64,000 nucleotides of DNA from Methanoregula sp. (lineage in GTDB: Archaea; Halobacteriota; Methanomicrobia; Methanomicrobiales; Methanospirillaceae). The notes under the pieces are model-generated. The model worked only from the letters and a program-made list of their open reading frames with translations. It was not told the origin of the DNA and did no database searches. The DNA lies in the NCBI GenBank assembly GCA_041645435.1, contig JBAZQB010000001.1:186001-250000 (forward strand), read 5' to 3'. This document shows positions 25,560 to 33,818 of this stretch, one piece after another. Each line of letters starts with the position of its first letter. Position 1 is the first letter of the stretch. A program made the position numbers and the translations under genes.

Positions 25560-26368
25560 TCCTTACTTCATTATCAAATCTGTCAGGAAAAAAGCTTGTT
25601 GTCCGGATGCAGTATTCCAGTGGAATACTACCGGAAAAAATTAAAAAAATTTCCAGCCAAAAGCATTTCTTATTTTTTTTATCGTGTGAGAAAAATCCGG
25701 ATAATATTTTTCGAAAAAACGGTACATGCCCCCCTCCACAAACCAGAATTATCCCCCCACTCGAAAAACCAGACAAGCCTCAAAAAAACCCAAATTCTCC
25801 GACGTGAACTCGATAGTGGGCAACCAAGGGCATTTGCAGGCAGTTTTTCCTTAAAAACCCCCTGAACTATGTGTCAATAAAAGTGACCATCAGAAGCCCG
25901 CTAATTTAACAGGTTTTATTCGATTTAAAACGCTTATTTTTCGAAAATAAGCGATTTAATCGTTTTTTCTCCGTGATGTTGACACCCCTCCCCAAAAATC
26001 CGAAAACTGGATCAGGAAAATGGCAATCGGAGCCCGTATAAGGCTCAGAATAGTGTATCTTTTGTAACAGGCAAATTGCCCAATCTTATGTTTCTTTGAT
26101 GTGCTCCGGACCCCCTGTTCATACAAATACTCCCGGAGTTTTCGATCGAACAGGTGTCTGTTTTCATATAATCGGAGCTCATATTGGAGAGATCCAGAAA
26201 ACAAATCCCGCAAAATGCCCGGATTAGGGGTTTTTTCGATCGCCGTTAACTCCGTTTTCTTTTGGGGCAAAATTGCCAAAATTAAGGGGATCTGATTAAT
26301 GTTTTTGCGGAAATTTTTCAAAAGTTCCTGGAATGACTACTGAAGTGGGAATAATGTCACAATTTATT
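25560..26368. other. Gene-poor AT-rich stretch with a perfect hairpin
   Basis: About 800 bases with long A/T runs. One minus-strand frame (25956-26321, 121 codons) is open and gives SLQYELRLYENRHLFDRKL, but lacks a ribosome binding site and family resemblance, so I do not call it. The main structure is the hairpin at 25931-25953. It may be a boundary between transcription units or the remains of decayed genes. Confidence 0.4.
25931..25953. repeat. Perfect 10-bp inverted repeat
   Basis: CGCTTATTTT and AAAATAAGCG flank a TCG loop. Both sides are followed by A/T-rich sequence. It could be a bidirectional terminator or a protein-binding site; the distance to the nearest called genes is about 370-415 bases. 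Confidence 0.55.
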
Positions 26369-26953
26369 TTAAAAATTTCCAACGACCAGCGAGTAGAGAT
26401 CCGCTTTTGGTACGGGTGGCGCTGCGATTTCTCCTTTATCAACGCGCTCATCAGGATATCCTAAGTTCTCACAGACCGCTATCCGAAGCGGACGGCAGTC
26501 CAGAACCAACAAGCGACGATACAATTCTCCGACATCGAATTTCGGGTCGGCAAGGAGATAGACAATTTTTCCCCGCTGCACTTCCTCAAGCGTTTCCTGC
26601 ATACCCTTTTCATGACCCCTGCCATGCGCAACAACTACCGCTATGCGGGAGAGGGGTATGTGCAGCCGGGCCGCGGCCACTTGAAGTGAAGATACACCCG
26701 GGGTTACGTCACCGGAAAGGTACCCGAGACCGGCAAGCATGGGATCACCGGTTGAAAGGATAACAGCATCTTCGGGCAGCGTATGAAGAGACTTGAAATC
26801 ATCGATGGTCCTGACCACGCACCCCGGCTGGATATGCGGTCGTGCGATCCCGATTGCCCGGTCAGAGCCATAGATCGTCATTGCCGCTGCGATTCGGACC
26901 ATCGCCTCTTCCGTGAGCATCCCGGGCCCACAGCCGACACCAACAATTTTCAT
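26369..26953 (-). CDS. cbiE: CbiE, cobalt-precorrin-7 C5-methyltransferase
   Basis: 194 residues, tetrapyrrole methylase fold with VGVGCGPGMLTEEA at the start, ILSTGDPMLAGLGYL (GDP substrate loop) and TPGVSSLQVAAARL. It adds the C5 methyl group; the C15 methylation and decarboxylation is done by the separate CbiT encoded at the other end of the operon. The start overlaps the cbiD stop by 4 bases. Last gene of the operon. Confidence 0.9.
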   Translation of the reverse strand: MKIVGVGCGPGMLTEEAMVRIAAAMTIYGSDRAIGIARPHIQPGCVVRTIDDFKSLHTLPEDAVILSTGDPMLAGLGYLSGDVTPGVSSLQVAAARLHIPLSRIAVVVAHGRGHEKGMQETLEEVQRGKIVYLLADPKFDVGELYRRLLVLDCRPLRIAVCENLGYPDERVDKGEIAAPPVPKADLYSLVVGNF

Positions 26954-27957
26954 AGACTCTCCCCGATTACCACACCATTCCGGTCTACGAGCATAACATG
27001 AACATTGGGTCGCTCTTTTTTAAAACCGGCAAGTGTTGTCCGCATTACGGGCAGGAATGCGGGAGAAGCGGCAAACTCTTCAACAGTTGAAAACCCGGTG
27101 CCTTCCAGTATCCCCGGATTGATATGGCGGAGAATCAGGGCCGGTAACCCGCAGAGAATAATCTCTCCCTGCGCTGCATCAAGGGCAGCGCCTATCTTGC
27201 CGCCAACAAGGATTACTTCCCGGTCCGGAAAGAGCAGCCGGGCATACCGGAGCCCGATACGCCCGGTTGTAATTACCGGGTTTTGGGCAGCAGATACCCG
27301 GCCACAGACTGATTCCTCAAGATGATCGTCCCACGGTTCGACCAGTCCCGTGGTACCGAGAATCGAGATCCCGCCTTCCACGCCTACGCGGGGGTTTAAG
27401 GTTTTTTTACCCACTTCTGCACCGTGAGGGACATGGAGTATCACCCTGATTCCGTAAAGCCCCAACTCTTCAACCGCTTCCTGTATCGATGCATGTATGC
27501 AGGCAAGAGGTGCCGGGCTGATTGCGGGATCTCCTTTCCGGTAACGGGGTGTGTCACGGGAAAACCTGCCGATACCATCACCCAGCAGGAAGTAGGTGCC
27601 TTCGGGAACGGGAAATGCTTCAGCCACAAAATTCAGGCCGGCAGTCAGGTCAGATGGATAATCCCCGGCATATTTTTTACACGATGATTTTCCTGCATAG
27701 GCATCCGCCGGTACTTTTACGGTAAGCCCGCAGGGAATGTGAATGGTGACGGAAGTGATTATCGCACCGGAAAGGGAGAGGACTGCCGCCTTGCATGCTG
27801 CAGCAGCGGTGGTGCCGGTGGTAAACCCGCGCCTGAGCACGGTTCCTGAAGATGTGAGGACTGCAAGGCCCTGCTCTGCGAGCAGGAGTTGTGCCGGGAC
27901 GTTACACCGTTCCACCCATGCGCCAGGATATTCAAAACCGGTGACCGGATCTCTCAT
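26950..27957 (-). CDS. cbiD: CbiD, cobalt-precorrin-5B C1-methyltransferase
   Basis: About 335 residues from the ATG at 27957, which overlaps the cbiC stop as ATGA; the frame is open to 27990. Family marks: LRRGFTTGTTAAAACKAAVL, the start of the CbiD core, GVEGGISILGTTGLVEPW and VGGKIGAALDAAQGE. It methylates C1 in the anaerobic pathway after acetaldehyde loss by CbiG. Confidence 0.92.
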   Translation of the reverse strand: MRDPVTGFEYPGAWVERCNVPAQLLLAEQGLAVLTSSGTVLRRGFTTGTTAAAACKAAVLSLSGAIITSVTIHIPCGLTVKVPADAYAGKSSCKKYAGDYPSDLTAGLNFVAEAFPVPEGTYFLLGDGIGRFSRDTPRYRKGDPAISPAPLACIHASIQEAVEELGLYGIRVILHVPHGAEVGKKTLNPRVGVEGGISILGTTGLVEPWDDHLEESVCGRVSAAQNPVITTGRIGLRYARLLFPDREVILVGGKIGAALDAAQGEIILCGLPALILRHINPGILEGTGFSTVEEFAASPAFLPVMRTTLAGFKKERPNVHVMLVDRNGVVIGESL

Positions 27958-28619
27958 ACCTTTGAGCCTTCGATAAAGATAGTGATGCACTCATTGATCG
28001 CAGCTACGGCAACCGGCGTACCGCCCCGGGTTCCTTCATTGGATATGGACGGGATATTGGTTGTCCGCAGGACTTCTTTGGACTCGGCTGCATTGACAAA
28101 CCCGACCGGGGTCCCGATAATGGCTGCCGGGCGGATGCCCTCTTTGACAAAGTCACAGAGCATGAGCAGGGCTGACGGCGCATTGCCGATAACAACTATG
28201 GAACCAGGAAGGCGGTCTTTCAGGGCAATGAACCCCGCGGAACTTCGGGTAATGCCCCGTTCTTTCACAATATCCGCTCCATAATCGAGCGCACAGCAGA
28301 CTTCGCTCGTATGCCCTTTCTTCTGGATACCTACCTGTACCATGCGGATATCAGTGATTATCGGCGCACCCGCCTCAAGAGCTTTGAGTGCAGCGGGGAT
28401 GGGGTCGTTGCTGAACCGGAGAAGGTCCGCCATGGAAAAATCGCCAACCGCTATGGAGCACCGCTGGCGAATCCGGTCTTCCACGGTTGCGTTTCCCACC
28501 ATCTTTCGGGCGAGCGCCCGGGATTTTTGCGAGATCGCATAGCCTTCCTTTGTATCGGCGCCCGGATCAATATACGTACTTGCGGTGGTATCCGCGTGGT
28601 GTGATGATTCCTTTGACAT
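27954..28619 (-). CDS. cbiC: CbiC, cobalt-precorrin-8 methylmutase
   Basis: About 221 residues from ATG 28619; the frame is open to 28682. It moves the methyl group from C11 to C12 to form cobyrinate. The key pattern is ISQKSRALARKMVG with FSNDP, MVQVGIQKKGH and IGTPVGFVNAAESKE. The start overlaps cbiH by about 50 bases; GGAGG and GGGAA lie just upstream. The overlap shows how tightly the operon is packed. Confidence 0.92.
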   Translation of the reverse strand: MSKESSHHADTTASTYIDPGADTKEGYAISQKSRALARKMVGNATVEDRIRQRCSIAVGDFSMADLLRFSNDPIPAALKALEAGAPIITDIRMVQVGIQKKGHTSEVCCALDYGADIVKERGITRSSAGFIALKDRLPGSIVVIGNAPSALLMLCDFVKEGIRPAAIIGTPVGFVNAAESKEVLRTTNIPSISNEGTRGGTPVAVAAINECITIFIEGSKV

Positions 28620-29352
28620 TGTTTCCCATCCTCCATATCCTGCTCTCGTTCCCGCCAATGAACACGGTCGTGTGCATGTCAACCTGGTCCATTACCTGCT
28701 CAATGTCTTTGAGCATAGTGACAATCTTCTCTTCATCTTTGTCCCGCAGGGCATTCTTTACGAGTGCCACGGGGGTCTCGGGCGGGAGATATTTCCGGGC
28801 GTGCTCTATTGCTACGGCAAAGTTGTACGGCCTGCCCCGGCTCCTCGGGTTGTAGAGGACGACCGGTATGCCGACCGAGAAGACCGCTTCGAGGCGCTGC
28901 TCGATCACTTCAAGCGGGGTTAACAGGTCTGAAAGGCTGATCACTGCAAAATCGCCGGAGAGCGGCGAACCGAGGGTCGATGCCCCGGCATTTGCTGCTG
29001 TAACTCCCGGTATGACTTCCACATCGATCTCGATGCCGCTATGCTCGAGTACTTCGAGCACGATACTGGCCATGCCGTATACACCAGCATCGCCGCCGGA
29101 TACGATGGCAACAACATGGATTTTTGCAAGGTCAATGGCCTGCTGTGCCCGTTCCACCTCTTTTCCCATTGAGCTCCGGATCACATTCTTTCCGGCAAGC
29201 AGCGGTTCAAGCGGCTCGAGGTAGGAGGCATTGCCGATCACGTAATCAGCCCGGGCAATCGCCTTAAGTGCCCGGGCGGTCATGTATTCCCTCCTGCCAG
29301 GTCCGAGACCGACAATGGCAAGACTTCCCTTTTTTTCAGTGTGCGATGGCAA
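28567..29352 (-). CDS. cbiH: CbiH, cobalt-factor III C17-methyltransferase
   Basis: About 261 residues. The frame is open back to 29430, but the likely start is TTG at 29352 with GGGAG about 8 bases upstream and a 17-base overlap with cbiG; no ATG lies near the methylase start. Motifs: LAIVGLGPGRREYM, VSGGDAGVYGMASIVLE and VIPGVTAANAGASTLGSPL with DFAVISLSDLLTP, typical of CbiH/CobJ. It methylates C17 and contracts the ring in the anaerobic pathway. Confidence 0.9.
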   Translation of the reverse strand: MPSHTEKKGSLAIVGLGPGRREYMTARALKAIARADYVIGNASYLEPLEPLLAGKNVIRSSMGKEVERAQQAIDLAKIHVVAIVSGGDAGVYGMASIVLEVLEHSGIEIDVEVIPGVTAANAGASTLGSPLSGDFAVISLSDLLTPLEVIEQRLEAVFSVGIPVVLYNPRSRGRPYNFAVAIEHARKYLPPETPVALVKNALRDKDEEKIVTMLKDIEQVMDQVDMHTTVFIGGNESRIWRMGNNVKGIITPRGYHRKYVY

Positions 29353-30208
29353 CGGTAACTCTCCCGTAAACTTTCTTTCCCATGACCAGCGTTTTTCTCT
29401 TTGCAACGGCAAGCGCACAGGGTTCTGCAACTCCCAAAAGCCCGAGTCGGGTGGCTTTGGAGGGAGACGTTCCTGTCTGGGCGTTTATTGTTTCATCGTC
29501 AAGGAATATTAAATTGCCAGAAAGTGCCGTGATTGCATCGGTGAGCCCGATCTCGTTGAACTTTTTTACCGTGGTTGCATAGACCAGCACATCCTCTTTT
29601 GTGATGCCGGCAGATGAGAGCGCTTCCTGTATCGCGTCGATCACTTCTTCAGAATTGACCCCTTTCCGGCAACCCACGCCAAGGGTGTATTCACCTTTTT
29701 TTACCAGCAGGGAAACACCGGGACCGGCGATCACAATGCCGGGACTCTGCACTGCATGCACAGGGACGTCAGCATCCAGCATCGCTGCATTCACCTGCCG
29801 GGTGGAGTCGCGGTTTACAATATCGCATCCATACCGTTCTGCAATCGCTTCAACAGAATCCCGGCCCGTTGCTTCGGTGGCAGTCGTAATCACGGGCAGT
29901 ATGCCCAGTGCGCCTAACTCCTTTGCGAGTGCATTTGCCCCATGATGGCCACCGAGCAGCGGGATTGCATGCCGGAGATCCGGGCTGATGACCACAATGG
30001 CCGGATCCGTCCATTTGTCCGAGAGTAACGGGGCGATCTTCCGCACTACAATACCCATCGACATCAGGGCAACGATCCTGCGGGCACTGGAAAAATGTTT
30101 GGAAAAGATATCCGGAGTATATTCATGACATGGGGCATGTAAGAACCCAGCAATCCGTTCTGCTTCCGGCATGAAACGGGCAAGTGCAATGACAACAGTC
30201 TCGGTCAT
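29336..30208 (-). CDS. cbiG: CbiG, cobalt-precorrin-5A hydrolase
   Basis: 290 residues. Opens the delta-lactone and releases the C20 fragment as acetaldehyde. Three regions are visible: N-terminal with ARRIVALMSMGIVVRKIAPLL, central PVITTATEATGRDSVEAI, and C-terminal GVGCRKGVNSEEVIDAI. The ATG at 30208 overlaps the cbiF stop by 4 bases. Confidence 0.92.
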   Translation of the reverse strand: MTETVVIALARFMPEAERIAGFLHAPCHEYTPDIFSKHFSSARRIVALMSMGIVVRKIAPLLSDKWTDPAIVVISPDLRHAIPLLGGHHGANALAKELGALGILPVITTATEATGRDSVEAIAERYGCDIVNRDSTRQVNAAMLDADVPVHAVQSPGIVIAGPGVSLLVKKGEYTLGVGCRKGVNSEEVIDAIQEALSSAGITKEDVLVYATTVKKFNEIGLTDAITALSGNLIFLDDETINAQTGTSPSKATRLGLLGVAEPCALAVAKRKTLVMGKKVYGRVTVAIAH

Positions 30209-30939
30209 GAATAGAGATGCGATCGCTGGTAACCGGATTCCGTACCTTTGACCGCTTTACCCACAATGAGCAACGCGGTTTTTGTGATGCCGGCAGCCTG
30301 CGCCTTTTGTGCAATATCAGCAACGGTGCCGGAGATGACCTGCTGGTCGGGCCACGAGGCATGGAAGATCACTGCAGCCGGTGTATCTTTCGGGCATGCA
30401 AGTTTTTCGGTGATATCAAAAAAATGCTCGCTGCCGAGGAAGAAGGCCATGGTAGCCGGGTACTGCGAGAGTTCTGCGATGTAGTCTTTCTCAAGTGTTT
30501 TTCCGGCCGGGCGGGTGATGATCAGGGTTTCTGAAACCCCCCGTGGCGTGAACTCGGTCGTGAGTGCAGCTGCTGCGGCAAAAACCGAAGATACTCCCGG
30601 CACGATCCGGACCGTAATGCCCTTTTTCCGGAGCTCAGCGATCTGTTCAACGATCGAGCCGTACAGTGCCGGATCACCGGAGTGGAGCCGGACAACCGTC
30701 TTTCCCTTTTGCACGCGATCGGCCATGAGAGCGATCATATCGTCAAGATGCATGCCCCAGCTGTCCACTTTCTCCTTAGCGGAACTTGAAGCAACCAGAA
30801 CGGGGTTGACCAGCGAGCCCGCGTAGAGCAGCACGTCTGCCCGGTCGAGCAGGGCTTTTCCTTTGACCGTGATCAGCTCGGGATCGCCAGGACCGGCCCC
30901 GACAAACCAGATGAGTTTATCAGGATTATTTCCGGGCAT
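30205..30939 (-). CDS. cbiF: CbiF, cobalt-precorrin-4 C11-methyltransferase
   Basis: 244 residues, tetrapyrrole methylase with FVGAGPGDPELITVKGKALL, VRLHSGDPALYGSIVEQI (GDP loop) and PGVSSVFAAAAALTTEFTPRGVSETLI. Methylates C11. Start ATG at 30939 overlaps cbiL by 14 bases. Confidence 0.93.
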   Translation of the reverse strand: MPGNNPDKLIWFVGAGPGDPELITVKGKALLDRADVLLYAGSLVNPVLVASSSAKEKVDSWGMHLDDMIALMADRVQKGKTVVRLHSGDPALYGSIVEQIAELRKKGITVRIVPGVSSVFAAAAALTTEFTPRGVSETLIITRPAGKTLEKDYIAELSQYPATMAFFLGSEHFFDITEKLACPKDTPAAVIFHASWPDQQVISGTVADIAQKAQAAGITKTALLIVGKAVKGTESGYQRSHLYS

Positions 30940-31531
30940 ACATCACGCTCATGTAATCGCTCTTTTCCGGGAGCATATCGTCCCGGTAGATTTTCATGTC
31001 CCCAAAGAACATCCGCTCGACAAGGACAAACTGCCGGTAACCCTCGGCACGGAGTTGGCCGGCCCGCTCTTTTGGCTTGCGCACTTTTAAGAGGATTTTT
31101 GAGTCCGAAACCGTCCCATCCGAAACCGTGAATCCTTCATTGATGGAAACGCCGGCTGCAGCAGCAAACGCGGTGATGGAACTGATGCCGGGTTCCGTCC
31201 GGTACCCGATGCCGGGATGCGTTTCGTCAATGACATCGCAGAGCCGGGAGAACGTGGAAAAGAAATTCGGGTCGCCAAGGATGCCAAAAACTGCAAGACC
31301 ATCTTTTGCAACGGGTGCGATTTTCTTTGCATTCTCTTTGAGACACTCGCGGATTTTTGCTTCGTCATCAGTCATCGGGAAATCGAGCATGACCGGTTCG
31401 CGGTACGGGGCAACGAGATCATGGGCGATCCTTCCCGGGACAAAAACGGTATCCGCTTCTTTGAGGAGCCGGACCGCCCGTAGCGTGAGAAGTTCCGGGT
31501 TCCCGGGTCCTAGGCCAAGACCTATGAGCAT
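30926..31531 (-). CDS. cbiL: CbiL, cobalt-factor II C20-methyltransferase
   Basis: 201 residues, short for the family. LIGLGLGPGNPELLTLRAVRLL at the start, then a GDPNFFSTFSRLCD loop and PGISSITAFAAAAGV. Methylates C20 early in the anaerobic branch. Overlaps cbiT by 10 bases. Confidence 0.9.
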   Translation of the reverse strand: MLIGLGLGPGNPELLTLRAVRLLKEADTVFVPGRIAHDLVAPYREPVMLDFPMTDDEAKIRECLKENAKKIAPVAKDGLAVFGILGDPNFFSTFSRLCDVIDETHPGIGYRTEPGISSITAFAAAAGVSINEGFTVSDGTVSDSKILLKVRKPKERAGQLRAEGYRQFVLVERMFFGDMKIYRDDMLPEKSDYMSVMYARK

Positions 31532-32070
31532 GCTGCTCCTCTTCCGACAATAATAAAGACGGGATCTATTGGCCGGAACATGATACTGTCAGCAATATCG
31601 TACGATCGCGAGACCTGCACCTGCACAACTTCGGTAAATATCCCGAGTTCTTTTAACATTGTCACCGCCCGTTCGAGTGTGCTCACCATGACTGCGTTGA
31701 TCACAATCGTCCGCTTCACGTTCTTTGCCAGAATAGGAAGGATCTCTGCCAGATGTTTTGTGCCGCCAAGGAATGCACAGTCAAATATCTGATCGTTTTT
31801 GAGAAAATCCGCAGCTTCCGTGCAGAAAAATTCGATATTATGCACTCCGGCAGTCCGTGCGGTTTCTGTTGCAAGCGATACTGCTTCTTTCCGCTTGTCG
31901 AGCGAGTATACATTTTTTGCAACTTTTGCCATCGCAACCGAGACCTTGCCGGTACCACAACCGATCTCAATGACGGTATCAGTCTTGTGCAGTCCCAGTT
32001 TGAAAAGGGAGACTGCCATGATCTCGTCCTGCGTTGGGCCGCCGGCAAGTTTTGTCCCGTTCATCTGCAC
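31522..32070 (-). CDS. cbiT: CbiT, cobalt-precorrin-6B C15-methyltransferase (decarboxylating)
   Basis: About 182 residues from GTG 32070, or 180 from ATG 32064. Rossmann methyltransferase with GGPTQDEIMAVSLFKLGL, VIEIGCGTGKVSVAMA and FDCAFLGGTKHL, as in archaeal CbiT. It is split from CbiE, which lies last in the same operon, whereas bacteria often fuse the two as CobL. First gene of cbiT-L-F-G-H-C-D-E. No B12 riboswitch is visible upstream. Confidence 0.9.
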   Translation of the reverse strand: MQMNGTKLAGGPTQDEIMAVSLFKLGLHKTDTVIEIGCGTGKVSVAMAKVAKNVYSLDKRKEAVSLATETARTAGVHNIEFFCTEAADFLKNDQIFDCAFLGGTKHLAEILPILAKNVKRTIVINAVMVSTLERAVTMLKELGIFTEVVQVQVSRSYDIADSIMFRPIDPVFIIVGRGAACS

Positions 32071-32130
32071 AAGTTTGGTTGCGTTAAGGTATTAAGGCTT
32101 GTTTTGACGACAGAGAGATAAGTTACCAGA

Positions 32131-32140
32131 AATATATAAA
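32131..32140 (-). promoter_or_regulatory. TATA box for the cobalamin operon
   Basis: TTTATATATT on the minus strand lies about 60 bases before the cbiT start, giving a predicted start of transcription near 32105 and a leader of about 35 bases. Confidence 0.5.
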
Positions 32141-32243
32141 TTATCTATTGTCGACCTTTAGAGGAACTACATTCCCTATCCACAAAATCCCCGTTCTTTT
32201 TCCTTTTCCCTGGTATCTATTGATCGACCAAGAGATCGGCCAA

Positions 32244-32269
32244 CCAATAGGGTCTAATAACGCACTTTT
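32244..32269. repeat. Direct repeat, copy 1
   Basis: Contains CCAATAGGGTCTAATAACGC followed by ACTTTT. A near-identical copy (two differences in the first 20 bases) lies at 32571-32596. Both copies sit next to nearby sequence similar to GATCGACCA. Confidence 0.6.
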
Positions 32270-32570
32270 CCGGGCACGATAACCCTCTCAATCAGCCAAT
32301 CTGGGGAAGAGTTGAAGGATTCAAAAAAGATATAGCTCCGTTTTACACGAATTCCGCATTTTTTTAAGCCCTCGACCACATTGCGGCAAGGAGGTCTCTG
32401 ACGGAGAAGTAAGGTTGGGAGAGTGCAGGTCTTCAATGATCTCAAACCCGGGCAGATCGCCAATATTTACGACGGTTGCCGACGAGATGATTCTCCCTTA
32501 CGACCCCTAAAAACAGGCCTTCTTTTCATTTTCCACCTACTTCAGCCCATCCGCCAAACGATCGACCATC

Positions 32571-32596
32571 CCAATAGGGTCTATTAGCGCACTTTT
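32571..32596. repeat. Direct repeat, copy 2
   Basis: Contains CCAATAGGGTCTATTAGCGC followed by ACTTTT; partner of the copy at 32244-32269, 327 bases apart. On the minus strand both overlap possible ends of decayed reading frames. Confidence 0.6.
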
Positions 32597-32700
32597 TTAG
32601 AGCCCGCTTTATGCCTAATCCAGTCAAACTAGAGCAAAATGCGTTTTTTAAAAAATTTTGGCACTTAACTTCCGCAAATTTGGCACTAAATTGAGGCCTG

Positions 32701-32723
32701 GACCCCCACTTAAGGTGGGGGTC
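32701..32723. repeat. GC-rich palindrome
   Basis: GACCCCCAC and GTGGGGGTC form a perfect 9-bp stem around TTAAG, 23 bases in all. No T run follows directly, so it is not a plain terminator. It lies in the decayed-looking tract and may be a binding site or mobile-element relic. Confidence 0.55.
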
Positions 32724-33075
32724 TCCGACGGATGTCGGTGTCGGGTAATAGTACAGGTCCTCCAGGTCGCGATCCGGAATTGCTCCCGGATAATTTTAAT
32801 TTTTTTAAGTTCATGATTTTTTTTCAAAAAACGCGTGAAGCCAAAAAGCTTTACACCCAAACAATAAAAATAGTTATAATCCCTATGCAATTTACGGTCA
32901 TGTTTTGGATCATCAGCAGTCCTCAAATATTTTCGTGACCGGATCTTGAAACCGTTTTAAATTTTTAAAAAAATATCAAAAAATTCTCACACACATTTTT
33001 AAAATAATTTTTTCACACTAAAAAAATCCCAAACACATTTCTCCTTCTCCGGTGAATGTTCTGTTAAGGAATATT

Positions 33076-33774
33076 ATGAAATCCGAGATCATAGGCAACA
33101 ACCTGCAGATGGCAAAGATCGACCTGCTGCCGGGCGAAGGAATCTTTGCCGAGGCAGGATCGATGGTGAACATGAGCGGCACGATGGTCATGGAGAGCCA
33201 GCTCAAAGGCGGGATCATCTCCGGGCTGAAACGAGCCGTTATAGGTGAGAGTGTCTTCCTCACAAAGTTCACGTGCCAGAATGCAGCGGGATTTGTATCG
33301 TTTGCCGGTACCATGCCGGGAAAAATTTTCACCGTCAATGTCGCACCCGGCAAGGAATTTATCGCACAGAAAAGTTCATTCCTCTGCTGCGAGGAGTCGG
33401 TCGAACTGGACATCGCGTTCACGGAAGAAATTCGTGCCGGTCTTTTTGGGGGTGAAGGATTCATCCTCCAGCGCATGAACGGTAACGGTACCGCTTTCCT
33501 GCACTGCTGCGGGGATATTATCGAAATGACGTTAAGACCCGACGAGGTTATCAAAGTTCAGACGGGGCTCGTTGTCGGTTTTGAAGACACGGTTAAATAT
33601 GATATCGCCCTTGCCGGTGGTATTACTACCGCACTATTCGGAGGCGAAGGTCTCTTTGTCACGACCCTCACTGGCCCGGGCAGGGTCGTGCTCCAGTCCA
33701 TGGATATTGCAAAGATTGCTGCTTCAATCATCCCGTTCCTGCCCAAGCCGGAAATAAAAGTAAAGCCGGTATAA
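33076..33774 (+). CDS. AIM24 family protein
   Basis: About 232 residues from ATG 33076, preceded by AAGGA; the frame opens at 33052. AIM24/TIGR00266 beta-rich repeats are seen twice: GEGIFAEAGSMVNMSGTMVM, GLFGGEGFILQRMNGNGTAFL and ALFGGEGLFVTTLTGPGRVVLQ. These proteins form a beta-prism-like shell of unknown function and are found across bacteria and archaea. The gene stands alone and is followed by a T run near 33774-33798. Confidence 0.88.
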   Translation: MKSEIIGNNLQMAKIDLLPGEGIFAEAGSMVNMSGTMVMESQLKGGIISGLKRAVIGESVFLTKFTCQNAAGFVSFAGTMPGKIFTVNVAPGKEFIAQKSSFLCCEESVELDIAFTEEIRAGLFGGEGFILQRMNGNGTAFLHCCGDIIEMTLRPDEVIKVQTGLVVGFEDTVKYDIALAGGITTALFGGEGLFVTTLTGPGRVVLQSMDIAKIAASIIPFLPKPEIKVKPV

Positions 33775-33818
33775 TTTTTCGGCATTTTTTGTTTTACAAC
33801 CGGATCAATAACCGCAGC

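Larger units (their letters stand above)
32143..33075. other. Gene-poor stretch with diverged repeats and a palindrome
   Basis: About 930 bases without a gene I can support. On the minus strand two parts look like decayed coding sequence: near 32254-32480 (GDLPGFEIIEDLHSPN in one frame, another frame open for 69 codons) and near 32700-32800 (DRDLEDLYYYPTPTSVGDP). They share the spacing EDL-x-S/Y and end in similar sequence, so they may be remnants of two related copies. A palindrome and a repeat pair are listed separately. No TATA-linked gene is evident. Confidence 0.4.

Noticed and set aside
25956..26321. Minus-strand open frame of 121 codons in the gap before cbiE
   Set aside because: Plausible composition in part, but no ribosome binding site, no family resemblance and it ends near a hairpin; kept as intergenic.
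32071..32200. Cobalamin riboswitch upstream of cbiT
   Set aside because: No B12-box-like conserved bases are visible and the leader is only about 35 bases from the predicted start; archaeal cob operons rarely have one.
32244..32596. CRISPR array
   Set aside because: Only two repeat copies, 327 bases apart, with no regular spacers and no cas genes.
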